Assembly: GCF_002752675.1 (NCBI RefSeq)
Contig: NZ_CP024608.1
Coordinates: 1,426,001-1,490,000, forward strand
DNA from: Massilia violaceinigra
Lineage (GTDB): Bacteria; Pseudomonadota; Gammaproteobacteria; Burkholderiales; Burkholderiaceae_D
Reading direction: 5' to 3'
Length of the DNA stretch: 64,000 nt
Position 1 is the stretch's first letter, and the number at the start of each line of letters is the position of its first letter. Shown piece after piece: positions 35,501 through 44,037 of this stretch. Below the pieces are notes generated by a model. That model searched no databases. It was not told the DNA's origin and saw only the letters and a list, made by a program, of their open reading frames with translations. The translations under genes and the position numbers were made by a program.

Positions 35501-38114
35501 TCCGCACGCGCGCCCCGTGGTTGCGCTAAGCTTGTCAGCTGACGAGCGCGCAATGCTTCATCAAGTTCACGAGGTCAGCGATTGGGTGATCACGATTGAT
35601 CGAAATCTTGGCATCGAGTTCTTTGATCATCGTCGACATTCCAATCGGCCCGACTATCTTATCGATCACTCGCCCGACATGGCCAATGCGATGAGCCATC
35701 GGTTGGCGATTACTTCGCGCTCGGTGGCGGAGCTGGAGTCTTTATTGGTTCCCATCCTAGGCGAGTATGGTTTGCCGAACACTGGCCGCCATGCCTTGGC
35801 GATGTTGGATCAGTTGCGCTCACTGTCTGGTCGTTTGGCCCTGAAGTTACTCTCCTCCTCGTCGCAACGAGCTGAGGCAATGGGACTTGCACTCTCTCGT
35901 TTGTTCCTGGAACATCAAGGCGTTTTTCAAAACCAAGTGGTCGTGCCGTTGGATGCACATTTGGAGCTGTACAAGGCATTCCGGCAGAACGCCGAAGAGT
36001 TGGGGGACGACGTCAACTTCCGGCGAACTGATCTGGCACTGTTCGATCTAGATCCGTCCAGTCGCGTGATAACTTGTCGATTAGTAGAGGTGAAGTGCTA
36101 CAGCCAGGTTGGTGATGTTGGTGCCTATACCCAATTGAAGGCGTCCATTGCTGAGCAGATAGCACAAACGGAACAAGTAATCGCTTACCACTTCGACCCT
36201 AAGCGCGCTGAAGTGGACCGTCCTGATCGCCCGATAAAAAACCGGGATTTAGCGGCATTGCTGGCCTTCTATTTGGATCGTGCGGAGCGGTATGGCATCG
36301 TTCTCCCCGAGGCAGCAGAAGAAGCGCAATATTTTTTGCGTCGCCTTGATGAGCGTCCCTACACGCTGATGTTTACGCGAAGTGCGGTGGTGTTTGATTT
36401 CAGCAAGCCCGGAACCGAGCCCGCCGAGCACGAGGGTGGCATCGAGTACTATCGAATTGGCAGCGACCTAATTCGGCAGCTCGTTGAGTCTGCTGTTATT
36501 GAGACCGAGAGCATAGCCAGCCTGCAGACTGCCCGGTCCGTAGATACGGCTCGGGAAGTCACGCACGAGCTTCTGCGCCGCCGGGAGTTGGCACCAGCAG
36601 TTCCGACCTTTGAGACCGCAGCCTTCCTCAGCCCGCACCGCGATCGTACGTTGGCTTGGGATGACGGCCGGCATGCCACATACCGCCCTCTCAAAGTCGT
36701 TCCCGCCCCCCCGGTGGGCGAATCAGCGCCTGACGTGTTTGTACCCCCTTTGGTGGTTGCTTCTACCCAGTCGCCAATCGTCAAACGCGAATCAACACCA
36801 TCCGCTCTGGATGAGAAAACGAGAGATCAGGGTCCGCTGGCGAATGACAGTTTTGCTAAACGGCCTGCCAACGTCGTGCCCTTGACTCCACCTATCGTGG
36901 CAGAAGATGCTCCGGTTCCTTACGACATTATGCTCGGTGCTACTGGCCTGACGCCTCAGTACGGCCTGCTAGGAGAAGTTTCCGGGCGCAAGGTTGCGCT
37001 AGACCTCAATCAAACCCACACCATTAGCTTGTTCGGTGTCCAGGGTGGAGGGAAGAGCTATACCCTAGGCAGCATTGCAGAGATGGCCTCTTTGGCTATC
37101 CCTGGTATCAACTGCCTGCCCGAGCCATTGTCTACAGTGATCTTCCACTACAGCCCAACCATGGACTACAAGCCCGAGTTCACGTCAATGGTTGGAGCTA
37201 ATAGGGTCGAGGATCAGGTCCGCGCGTTAAAGGAAATATACGGGGCGGAGCCAAAGGCGCTTGCAGATGTCTTGCTACTTGTGCCTGCAGACAAGATTGA
37301 AGAGCGGCAGATCGAGTATCCCGATATCGAGGTTTTGCCGTTACAGTTCTCTGCATCAGAGTTGAAGGCGTCGCACTGGAAATTCTTAATGGGTGCGGTG
37401 GGCAATCAGGCCACCTATATCCGTCAAATCATGCGCATCATGAAGGCAATGCGCGATGACATCAGCTTGGATGGACTGCGTGCAGGAATCGAGGCCTCAT
37501 CGGTTCCTGAGCACCTGAAAGAGCTTGCCCGGATGCGCCTAGACTTAGCTGCGGAATACATCAACGACTCCACCTCGCTAACTGACGTGGTGAAGCCGGG
37601 ACGTTTGATCATCGTGGACCTTCGTGACGAATTCATCGAGAAGGATGAGGCACTCGGATTGTTTGTAGTGCTCTTACAGTTGTTTGCAGAGGCACGGATC
37701 AACGGGCGCAGCTTCAACAAGTTGGTGGTATTCGATGAGGCTCACAAGTATATTGAGAGCCCCGACTTGGTTGCCGGACTGATCGAGGTGGTTCGCGAAA
37801 TGCGGCATAAAGGTGTAAGCATATTGGTGGCCAGCCAAGACCCGCCTTCTGTTCCCGTGAGCCTAATCGAATTGTCCACCCAGATCATCATGCACAAGTT
37901 CAACTCGCCAGCGTGGCTGAAGCATATTCAGAAGGCCAACGCTGCGCTGGGTAACCTGACGCCTGAGCGAATGGCTCTGCTAAGGGCGGGGGAGGCGTAC
38001 GTGTGGTCCAGCAAGTCAACCGATGAGTCTTTCTCGAAGGGGGCCGTCAAACTGAGGTGTCGGCCTCGTGTGACTCAACACGGTGGAGCAACGCGAGTGG
38101 CCGTAAACGAATGA
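32562..38114 (+). CDS. mad8: MADS giant ATP-binding protein MAD8 (HerA/FtsK-like)
   Basis: An 1850-residue protein. The C-terminal third is a HerA/FtsK-type DNA-pumping ATPase: Walker A FGVQGGGKSYT (about residue 1495), Walker B LVVFDEAHKY (about 1725), and ILVASQDP with a SPAWLKHIQ region. Upstream, around residues 1155-1180, RRTDLALFD ... CRLVEVKCY has the D...ExK layout of PD-(D/E)XK nucleases. The N-terminal 1100 residues have no known domain. An ATPase with a nuclease-like block suggests it scans and cuts or blocks invading DNA. It is the last gene of the operon, and no hairpin terminator follows. Confidence 0.88.
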   Translation: MSQGLRELTTQELNAALETVLLPKLSKLLATRDLGHCMRVTDLDRELMIRLAGGLRAAVPSANVVVLADDSLRALAPDLAVSSTKLVELRNPLPNEELRPPLLVFVPNDLRASAEDSFGVATFEEVSIDGAYAELNALLISQVPADVRVAVEACLGELRRGETRWRYADDAAVARYLLTCKVNDFEQDAMGAALCEFALIPDFELYQQAERAPARVARNRECVERITWSTKTERVRALELGLLEPLFCKQLGEFFSRVGVANPKEWTQLIVRDRVHWPLAFNKWHFADGGVNPDAVYIGDVVLPDLPVVKEDNEDPRLAELIGHKVLPISKTGLKKFSVSFRVDPVPSKVEGLSRFVAEVVSRDNGPTGLRRRKAAWAKGMDSGVIAFSSIGKTDWEEGWHFVRVYAETEDGDRIPLADGEGNPVRFNNDASETHASANESDLFYVVTDEEVEVEPPQRAVPRDSSLMHALLRARFAAVSQDRDPGSVSITGCAWVERGSKAATTAETLEIRLGKEGKANVLVSGVLASLERAFLSDPDGLNRLKLSVSASGVATRSTMSFVWPSSEEVARFREARAALFEAVLQGDQRLIMQASDLLQLQEPAQNYAAAYLAWIDAVLVRSSSSDAAVARQAMDELRCALTIDSVALVLEDYQGRRRDAVLLGPTHPLRSTWHAAWGQLGQTWMERSRMSSREFVVPTRDAVIKQLAPAAFPPVLPFGEELGRSALAVDNINPFWALYAATDEKDPRGLVGEVCAALGLQEPAIGGATIDSAYLASRVQRYLIQHPYVETLTINAFNAGRAGALADVLLALQRHSEFSDLRYDVRLFVLDPAVPSTGEALLELLAPDSGTSAKEADAFSTPTDSHLHPKLRLAVRAIKEFRDAPDSHAAHLSFLFDLFPAEEIRAVDVRESDDSSFVHGLIQPFKVDYLEDEQSITWLRRPLHGIAQPLEGAEALSDLMGGISRAVSIAVAAVARSQYLPHARPVVALSLSADERAMLHQVHEVSDWVITIDRNLGIEFFDHRRHSNRPDYLIDHSPDMANAMSHRLAITSRSVAELESLLVPILGEYGLPNTGRHALAMLDQLRSLSGRLALKLLSSSSQRAEAMGLALSRLFLEHQGVFQNQVVVPLDAHLELYKAFRQNAEELGDDVNFRRTDLALFDLDPSSRVITCRLVEVKCYSQVGDVGAYTQLKASIAEQIAQTEQVIAYHFDPKRAEVDRPDRPIKNRDLAALLAFYLDRAERYGIVLPEAAEEAQYFLRRLDERPYTLMFTRSAVVFDFSKPGTEPAEHEGGIEYYRIGSDLIRQLVESAVIETESIASLQTARSVDTAREVTHELLRRRELAPAVPTFETAAFLSPHRDRTLAWDDGRHATYRPLKVVPAPPVGESAPDVFVPPLVVASTQSPIVKRESTPSALDEKTRDQGPLANDSFAKRPANVVPLTPPIVAEDAPVPYDIMLGATGLTPQYGLLGEVSGRKVALDLNQTHTISLFGVQGGGKSYTLGSIAEMASLAIPGINCLPEPLSTVIFHYSPTMDYKPEFTSMVGANRVEDQVRALKEIYGAEPKALADVLLLVPADKIEERQIEYPDIEVLPLQFSASELKASHWKFLMGAVGNQATYIRQIMRIMKAMRDDISLDGLRAGIEASSVPEHLKELARMRLDLAAEYINDSTSLTDVVKPGRLIIVDLRDEFIEKDEALGLFVVLLQLFAEARINGRSFNKLVVFDEAHKYIESPDLVAGLIEVVREMRHKGVSILVASQDPPSVPVSLIELSTQIIMHKFNSPAWLKHIQKANAALGNLTPERMALLRAGEAYVWSSKSTDESFSKGAVKLRCRPRVTQHGGATRVAVNE

Positions 38115-38376
38115 TCGGTGTAGCTACAACAAGCGGGCTTAGCGATGCAGGCGCCTTATGAATTCCGTTGAGGAGTCGAAATTGTCGCGAAGCCTGTTCC
38201 GGCGCGAACTTTGCAAACCTAGTTGCGCAAGGCCAGGGGTAAGCGTCTTCCCAGCACCGTCTAGAGATTTACTGCATTAAGAATCCATTGCGCTATCCCT
38301 TCCGGGCGCGGTAATTCGCGCAGGACAAGTACACTCGGCAATCATGTGGTCAATTGTTGCAACGAAAGGGGGTACC

Positions 38377-38514
38377 ATGGTTGAGTCATTCGTTGAACGC
38401 AGCTTTGCACGTATGGTCGAGAAGGTCTCGGACTATGCAATCTTCCTGCTCGACCGCGAAGGAATTATCCAGACCTGGAACCCAGCCGTTGGACGACAGA
38501 TCCATCTGCACTAG
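38377..38514 (+). pseudogene. Truncated PAS-domain protein
   Basis: 45 codons from an ATG with AAAGGGGG upstream: FVERSFARMVEKVSDYAIFLLDREGIIQTWNPAVGR, the opening of a PAS domain as found in sensor kinases. After GR the frame runs into unrelated sequence and stops (QIHLH). The downstream IS3-type element probably cut it. The 262 bases between mad8 and this start show no gene. Confidence 0.65.
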
Positions 38515-38625
38515 CGACACATCCGGTTGCACGGAACGACGCATCATCTTGCACTACGATATCGTGAGGTAACCTGAGTTCCGTGGACGCTTCCATTTGA
38601 TAAACTTGTCAAAGGGAGTGTACTT

Positions 38626-39270
38626 ATGAAATTAACGACATATATGCCGGAGTTCCGTGCGAAGGCGGTCGAGCTGGTGCTTGCTCAAGGCTTGACGCTG
38701 GAAGAAACGGCGAAACGAATCGCCATCCCGAAGGGGACATTGGCGAACTGGGTGGCTCGGCCAAGCGCGGTAGCGATCCGAGAGCGCCAGGCAGCCATAG
38801 CGTCGCTGAGCTTGAAGCCGAGGTTGCGATGCTGCGCAAAGAACTGGCTGTCGAGCGCATGGAGAAGGAAGTGCAAAAAAAGCCACCGCGTACTTTGCGA
38901 GGGAGTCGCTGGCCGGTACGCGTTCATGAAGTCGGTGCGACTCGATTACCCACTTGGCCTGTTGTGCCGTGTCTTTGATGTGTCGCGCAGCGGCTTCTAT
39001 GCAGCAGTGGAGTGCCCGCCATCCCGGCGCGCTCAGGCCGATGAGCGGCTGAAGGTGGCGATCAAAGCTGCGCACGTCCAGACACGGGAGACATACGGTC
39101 CGTCGCGGCTGCAGCCCAAATTTGTCGCGCAAGGATTCGATACGGGGCGTGACCGTATAGTGCGGCTACGGCAGGAACTGGGCCTGCGGTGCAAGCAGAG
39201 GCGCAAGTTCAAGGCGACGACCAACTCTCGCCATGCGTTCGCGGTGGCGGAGTACCTGCTAGCGGTCTTA
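38626..39270 (+). pseudogene. IS3-family element remnant (orfA/orfB, truncated)
   Basis: orfA begins MKLTTYMPEFRAKAVELVLAQGLTLEETAKRIAIPKGTLANWV, an IS3-type HTH. It loses its frame after about 48 codons; the expected continuation (AELEAEVAMLRKELAVERMEKEVQ) is in another frame. A run of seven A residues at about 38,873 is the usual slippery site. orfB starts MKSVRLDYPLGLLCRVFDVSRSGFYAA and breaks at NSRHAFAVAEYLLA, so the DDE domain and right inverted repeat are missing. The break lies next to the CxxC gene of the regulator cassette. Confidence 0.8.
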
Positions 39271-39303
39271 CTCAACGGGCGTACCATCGCCTATGCCAGC
39301 GGG

Positions 39304-39501
39304 TCATCCGATGCCAGCCCCCTCGCATGGCCGACATTTCACGAAGTGCTTAAGTCCCGGCCACCCTCCGGTGCCACCACACATCGCACATTCCTCACCG
39401 TTCTGACGAAGCTGCTCGGCGCGCTCTAGACGCATGGTCCAGTCGCCGGGCACAACTAAAAACGTCACATGACGATTGCTAGGTTCCACTACATCAACCA
39501 T
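39304..39501 (-). CDS. CxxC small protein, cassette copy 1
   Basis: 65 residues with CAMCGGTGGWPG...FVKCRPCEGAG, two Cys-x-x-Cys pairs joined by a glycine-rich loop, like half of a DnaJ-type zinc-binding module. It overlaps the end of the membrane-protein gene, starting at an ATG inside its last codons. A diverged copy is at 53,954-54,202. The last codons here may have been altered by the adjacent IS break. Function unknown. Confidence 0.6.
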   Translation of the reverse strand: MVDVVEPSNRHVTFLVVPGDWTMRLERAEQLRQNGEECAMCGGTGGWPGLKHFVKCRPCEGAGIG

Positions 39502-39803
39502 TGCCAGATCCCCATGCAAACTAACGAAAAGATCGTGCCAGCGATAGCGAGAAATGCTAGACAGACGATCAATTTTCGCAGTGCGTAGCTGATGCAGAAA
39601 AGTGTGAGCCCAGTGAAAACGTAAATGAGCTTGGCCGTCGTCGTGTGGACAACAAAAAAAGGAAGCAGACTAAGTGCGCCGTGCAGGTAGTAAATTGCGA
39701 GTGCGGTCACCGTGCCGGGCACCAAGATCGAAACGAGCTCCTCGTTCTGCCCGCGCAGCTCGTCGTCTGAATAAATCGAATTGCCAATGCGATGAAAAGC
39801 CAT
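39489..39803 (-). CDS. Small membrane protein, cassette copy 1
   Basis: 104 residues with three or four hydrophobic segments (SILVPGTVTALAIYYLHGA, FFVVHTTTAKLIYVFTGLTLF and a C-terminal pair). The ATG at 39803 has GGAGG six bases upstream. A close copy lies at 54,187-54,504; both keep MAFHR(I/V)GNSIYSD(D/E)ELR and the central HTTTAKLIYVFTGLTLFCI block. It is divergent from the XRE gene across the palindromic operator. No function is known. Confidence 0.7.
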   Translation of the reverse strand: MAFHRIGNSIYSDDELRGQNEELVSILVPGTVTALAIYYLHGALSLLPFFVVHTTTAKLIYVFTGLTLFCISYALRKLIVCLAFLAIAGTIFSLVCMGIWQWLM

Positions 39804-39837
39804 GTCTGCCTCCAAGTCACGATGTCATACCGCATAA

Positions 39838-39854
39838 TATCCCATTTTGGGATA
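39838..39854. promoter_or_regulatory. 17-bp palindromic operator, copy 1
   Basis: TATCCCA-TTT-TGGGATA, a perfect inverted repeat between the divergent membrane-protein and XRE genes. The identical 17 bases recur at 54,541-54,557 in the same setting. It is a likely binding site of the adjacent XRE protein. Confidence 0.7.
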
Positions 39855-39881
39855 ATTTTACGGAAGTGGTCACATGGGCGG

Positions 39882-40142
39882 ATGAAATCCATCCACGACC
39901 CACGCTACATCGAGTTCATCGAGCAATTAATTCTTGAACGTTGGAAGAGAAAAATTACGCAAGAGCAACTTTCAATTTCTCTTGGCCGACCTCAATCATA
40001 CGTCGCGAAAGTGGAGAACCTCGACCGTAGAGTCGATGTGGTCGAAACGCGAGACTGGTTGAGCGCGCTGGGCGTCGCACCATCGGAGTTTATGGATCGA
40101 ATCCCGTGGTGGAGTTCTGGGTCGTCTCCACCGCAGAAATGA
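39882..40142 (+). CDS. XRE-family regulator, cassette copy 1
   Basis: 86 residues. The HTH is ITQEQLSISLGRPQSYVAKVENLDRRVDVVE, a classical Cro/CI type. It starts at an ATG 28 bases from the operator and probably represses its own and the divergent promoter. The copy at 54,585-54,845 differs at only about 14 of the first 78 residues by eye, and both end with the unusual FM-x-RIPWWSS motif. Confidence 0.85.
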   Translation: MKSIHDPRYIEFIEQLILERWKRKITQEQLSISLGRPQSYVAKVENLDRRVDVVETRDWLSALGVAPSEFMDRIPWWSSGSSPPQK

Positions 40143-40207
40143 AAAACAGCCAAAGCTGGCAGACACATTACGCGAAGATAGCTATTCTCTGCTCTTGACG
40201 CGCAGTA

Positions 40208-41416
40208 CTAACGGTCGTTGATAGCTTCAAAGTAACTGGGCTCTCGGCCGTCAGTGCTGGATAAAATTTTCTGAAGTTGTCGAGCTGCGCGATGGCTCAG
40301 AAACGGCTCGTCGCCAAGCTCCAAAAGGAAAGCGGCACGAGCCTCGACCGCTAGCGCGAATGCTCCGTTATTGCCGTATTTTTCGATCGAATATCGCTTG
40401 CTACGAGTGGATACACCCTTGTTTTTTGGACTGCGTGCTACCCACGATGAGTACTTCGTTTTCCCGGAGGGGCGGGACAGGAAGACGCCGGCTACGCCAC
40501 TTGTATTGACAGTATTGATGCGCGCAGCTACCTCTCCCGTTGGTAATGTCGGGTTGTCGAGAAATACGCGATCCCGCCATGCCTTCGCCGCAGACAACGC
40601 ATCATCCGCAGTGCCATATACGGAATCGGAAAACGTCTTACGGTACTTTACTCCGCCGCGTTCGATGCTCACCCTCCAGTTACCAGTCATCGATTTCGTA
40701 ATGTAACGGCCTATGTAGGGCTCGCCGCTACGATTAGAGGCGGCGAGGAGGTCCGCGTCCCGCTGAGCGATAGCGACGCGCTGCGCTTCAGCGGCCCTCT
40801 GGCGCCGAACAGTCCGGGCCTGATCGCGCTGCGCACGCTGCTGGTCCCGCAACGCCCGGCGCTCGGCTGGTTCGTTAAGCAATGCTTCAAGCGCGTCCAT
40901 ATGAGCGCGGCTGCTGACCTGCATCGGTTGCATTTGCTGTCGGAATACGACACTCTCCAGCTCAGCGAGGCCTTGCTCGCGTGCTTCTATCGCTAGGCGC
41001 CTCGCATCATCTTCGCCTAGCTTCGCGATCGAGAAGTGACGCACACTAACGGTGCCCCCGCTGCGCGGAACACACGCTACCCAGTACGCGTTTCTTACAT
41101 CAATACCTTCCTTGGTCCGATAGCCTTTTTCGCGCCGCGCGACGCCAGGAATACCCGATGTGTTGTTACTACGCACAATGGAACAGAACTGCGCCAAAGT
41201 CATTGCGGGATGTTGAGCGATGACACGGTCGCGCCATGCTTGCGCCATTTGCAACGCCTGCACGTGGTCGCCGCAGCGATGTTCCCAAAACCGCTTTGTG
41301 AAGACAATACCATTACGTCTCAAAACAACGTGAAGCACATACCCAGCGATTGCGTGTGGAATGCGGTATATCCCGATGCGGTCAGGCGCGTGTTGTGATC
41401 TGGTTATGGGCTGCAT
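40208..41416 (-). CDS. Two-domain AP2 DNA-binding protein
   Basis: 402 residues made of two related halves (about 13-150 and 234-366). Each has a strand-rich block, an A-x-AWRDRV helix, then an AP2/ERF-type motif: NNTSGIPGV...YWVA in the first and VNTSGVAGV...SSWVA in the second. They are joined by a long basic, coiled linker (about 160-225). NTSG-x-x-GV is the AP2 signature usual in bacterial and phage HNH/AP2 proteins, but no HNH nuclease motif is present here. It is probably a DNA-binding regulator or a derivative of a homing endonuclease. Its target is unknown. Confidence 0.75.
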   Translation of the reverse strand: MQPITRSQHAPDRIGIYRIPHAIAGYVLHVVLRRNGIVFTKRFWEHRCGDHVQALQMAQAWRDRVIAQHPAMTLAQFCSIVRSNNTSGIPGVARREKGYRTKEGIDVRNAYWVACVPRSGGTVSVRHFSIAKLGEDDARRLAIEAREQGLAELESVVFRQQMQPMQVSSRAHMDALEALLNEPAERRALRDQQRAQRDQARTVRRQRAAEAQRVAIAQRDADLLAASNRSGEPYIGRYITKSMTGNWRVSIERGGVKYRKTFSDSVYGTADDALSAAKAWRDRVFLDNPTLPTGEVAARINTVNTSGVAGVFLSRPSGKTKYSSWVARSPKNKGVSTRSKRYSIEKYGNNGAFALAVEARAAFLLELGDEPFLSHRAARQLQKILSSTDGREPSYFEAINDR

Positions 41417-41719
41417 AATAAATTCATGGCAATTTGAGACATGTCGTTAATTTGACAAAAGGTGATCCCAACAGTTCTATTTTCGCGAATTAATTGCCGC
41501 GCATGACATCCATATGTCAGCGCGCCCCAGACGAAGACAAGAATATCGACGAAAATGGCAGCTGTGGTAAATATTCCACAAAAGTAATGTTAGCAATATG
41601 TCATATTATGTTATGATCTGTAACTAAAATGGTGAGCTCAGTGGCAATGGGGGGAGTGCTGCCCTCCCTGCCGGGGACGTGTTTCATCGATCTTTTTATC
41701 ACTCATCAGGAGCGAACGT
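41417..41719. other. Divergent AT-rich intergenic region (AP2 gene / vgrG)
   Basis: About 300 bases, markedly AT-rich around 41,560-41,630 (AATATTCCACAAAAG, ATATGTCATATTATGTTATGAT), with no gene. It must carry promoters for both divergent genes; several TATxAT boxes make an exact call unsafe. Confidence 0.5.
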
Positions 41720-44002
41720 ATGAGCTTACAGGAATTGGTTGGTGACCGTCAGCACGCCCGCTTGCTGCGATTGTCGTTTCCAAACGGCGACGGCCCTTCG
41801 TCAACCCTGCTGGTAAATCGGATCGATGCCTTTGAATCTCTGTCACGACCATTCGAGTTCACCGTCGAATTACTTTCCGACGACCCAAACGTCGCTCTGA
41901 AGGAGCTACAAGGCAAAATGATGTGCGTCGCGCTGGTGCGGCGAGATGGTTCCATGCGTTATTTTACCGGACGCGTCTTTGGATTCGCGCTAAAAACGGT
42001 GGATGGAGGAGTATCGTTTTACGAAGCGAAACTTGGCCCTTGGTACAAATATCTGACCATGCGTAAAGATAATTTCCTGTTTCATTACACTACAATGTAC
42101 GACCAGACTGCCAGCATCTTCAGTGATTATGGTGGGCTGGCCGACTGGGACTGGCGTGTTCAAGGGGCAACTGATGTGTTCACGGATTGCTGCCAATTTG
42201 ACGAAAGCGATCGCAATTTTCTCGAAAGGCGCTGGGTCGCTGCGGGGATTTTTTACTGGTTCGAGCACACTGCCACAGGGCACAAGCTCGTCCTATCCGA
42301 CGATTCAACGGCCGTTGCGCCTATCGATGGAAATCCTGAGGTGCCGTTTCAGCGGCATGCCGGTTCGACACACGAAGATGGGTTGGGAGAATGGTCGCCA
42401 GGCCGCCAGATCGTGACCGGTAGCGTAGCCTTAGCGTCGTTTGACTTCAAAGCGCCCCACCCCGCGCTCACTTCGCTGCCCAGCGTCAATCAGCAAGGCG
42501 ACATACCGAATATTGAGTCATACGAGTACACGGGCGCCTTAGGGTTTAAAAGCGGCGGCGGCCGTTCCCTGGCCCAGCTCCGCATGGAAGAAGTCGAGGC
42601 AGCTGGCAAGCAGTTTGATGGCAGCGGTAATTGCCGCACTGTGATGCCAGGGCGCTGGTTCCGACTCACTGGTCACTTCGATGCCAGTAGCACCGGAGGC
42701 GACGATCAAGCGCGCGAGTTCCTGATTACGGAGGTGACCCACAGTGCCTCGAATAACTACCACGTCAAAAATACATCAGAATCCCATTATGAGAATCGTT
42801 TGTCGTGTATCCGTAAGATCATTCCCTTCCGCGCAGGACGCGATCACAACAGCGTCGAAACAAAGATCCACGGAATACAGACGGCAACGGTAGTCGGTCC
42901 TGCTGGTGAAGAGATCCATACTGACGAATATGGCCGGGTTCGCGTCCAATTTCATTGGGACCGCGCAGGCACTAATGATGAGAAGAGTTCAGCATGGATC
43001 CGTGTCGCGACCCCTTGGGCGGGACCGAATTTTGGTATGACTTTCGTCCCTCGCATCGGGACTGAGGTGCTCGTTCAATTTCTTGATGGCAATCCAAACC
43101 GTCCGGTAATCACTGGCATGGTTCCGAACGCCAATACGATGCCACCATGGACACTTCCAGCTAACAAGACTCAGAGCGGCATCCTAACGCGCTCCACGCC
43201 CAAGGGCAGCTACGACAATGCCAACGCATTACGCTTCGAAGACAAAAAGGGGCAGGAGCAGCTCTGGCTGCACGCCGAAAAAGACCAGCTCACCGAGGTC
43301 GAGCACGATGAAGACAAATGGGTCGGCAACGATCGGCGCAAAACTATCGATAGGGACGAGACCACGCTGGTCAAGCGCGACAGAACCGAAACGGTGAACC
43401 GGGACGAGACAATCACTATTCACCACAACAGGGTCGAGGTTGTGGACAACGACGAGACCATCACGATCCATAACAATCGCTCTGAACGCGTCGACCACAA
43501 TGAAAAAATCAGTATTGGCGATAATCGAAGCGAAGATGTCGGAAAGAACGAGAAAATCGATATCGGCGGCAATCGAACCAAATCGGTAGCGAAGAATGAA
43601 AAGGACAAAATTGGCAAAAACTGGTCGATCAATGTCTCCAAGATGAAGACCGAAACGATCGGCATGGCTTATATGCAAAACGTAGGAATGGGACGGATGG
43701 AGAACGTCGGCATGGGGTACAGCCTCAATGTCGGCATGATCATGTCCACGATCGTCGGCATGAACAAGATGACCAACGTCGGAGTCGACTATTCAATTTC
43801 TGCGGGGACAAGTTATACGGTGGAAGCAGGCGGCGAGGGCGGCAGCGTGCTCAAAATGGATGCTGACAGCATCACATTGACGATCGGAAAATCGAGCCTC
43901 ACGTTGAAAAAATCCGGCGAGATCGAACTGGTCGGCGATGAATTGCAGATTGCAGGTACCGATAGCATTTCGCTGATCAGCCCGAACATTCACAATAACT
44001 AA
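41720..44002 (+). CDS. vgrG: Type VI secretion spike protein VgrG
   Basis: 760 residues. The N-terminal gp27-like part is followed by the gp5-like OB region with DEYGRVRVQFHWDR and SAWIRVATPWAG, typical of VgrG. Residues about 500-680 form a long beta-helix of short repeats (DRTETVNRDETITIHHNRVE and related lines, then NVGMG-type turns). It forms the puncturing tip of the type VI apparatus and carries the downstream Rhs effector. GGAGC lies just upstream. No structural type VI genes are in the window, so the apparatus must be elsewhere. Confidence 0.95.
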   Translation: MSLQELVGDRQHARLLRLSFPNGDGPSSTLLVNRIDAFESLSRPFEFTVELLSDDPNVALKELQGKMMCVALVRRDGSMRYFTGRVFGFALKTVDGGVSFYEAKLGPWYKYLTMRKDNFLFHYTTMYDQTASIFSDYGGLADWDWRVQGATDVFTDCCQFDESDRNFLERRWVAAGIFYWFEHTATGHKLVLSDDSTAVAPIDGNPEVPFQRHAGSTHEDGLGEWSPGRQIVTGSVALASFDFKAPHPALTSLPSVNQQGDIPNIESYEYTGALGFKSGGGRSLAQLRMEEVEAAGKQFDGSGNCRTVMPGRWFRLTGHFDASSTGGDDQAREFLITEVTHSASNNYHVKNTSESHYENRLSCIRKIIPFRAGRDHNSVETKIHGIQTATVVGPAGEEIHTDEYGRVRVQFHWDRAGTNDEKSSAWIRVATPWAGPNFGMTFVPRIGTEVLVQFLDGNPNRPVITGMVPNANTMPPWTLPANKTQSGILTRSTPKGSYDNANALRFEDKKGQEQLWLHAEKDQLTEVEHDEDKWVGNDRRKTIDRDETTLVKRDRTETVNRDETITIHHNRVEVVDNDETITIHNNRSERVDHNEKISIGDNRSEDVGKNEKIDIGGNRTKSVAKNEKDKIGKNWSINVSKMKTETIGMAYMQNVGMGRMENVGMGYSLNVGMIMSTIVGMNKMTNVGVDYSISAGTSYTVEAGGEGGSVLKMDADSITLTIGKSSLTLKKSGEIELVGDELQIAGTDSISLISPNIHNN

Positions 44003-44037
44003 GCGATCGTTATAACCCAACAGGTTAAGGCCTCAAC

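Noticed and set aside
21086..38114. Reading the operon as BREX, DISARM or a plain type I restriction system
   Set aside because: No PglZ, BrxC, DrmAB or HsdR is present; the kinase and giant ATPase in this order fit MADS.
43360..43660. Short repeats in vgrG as a CRISPR or tandem DNA repeat
   Set aside because: The periodicity is at the protein level (beta-helix turns), with varied codons.
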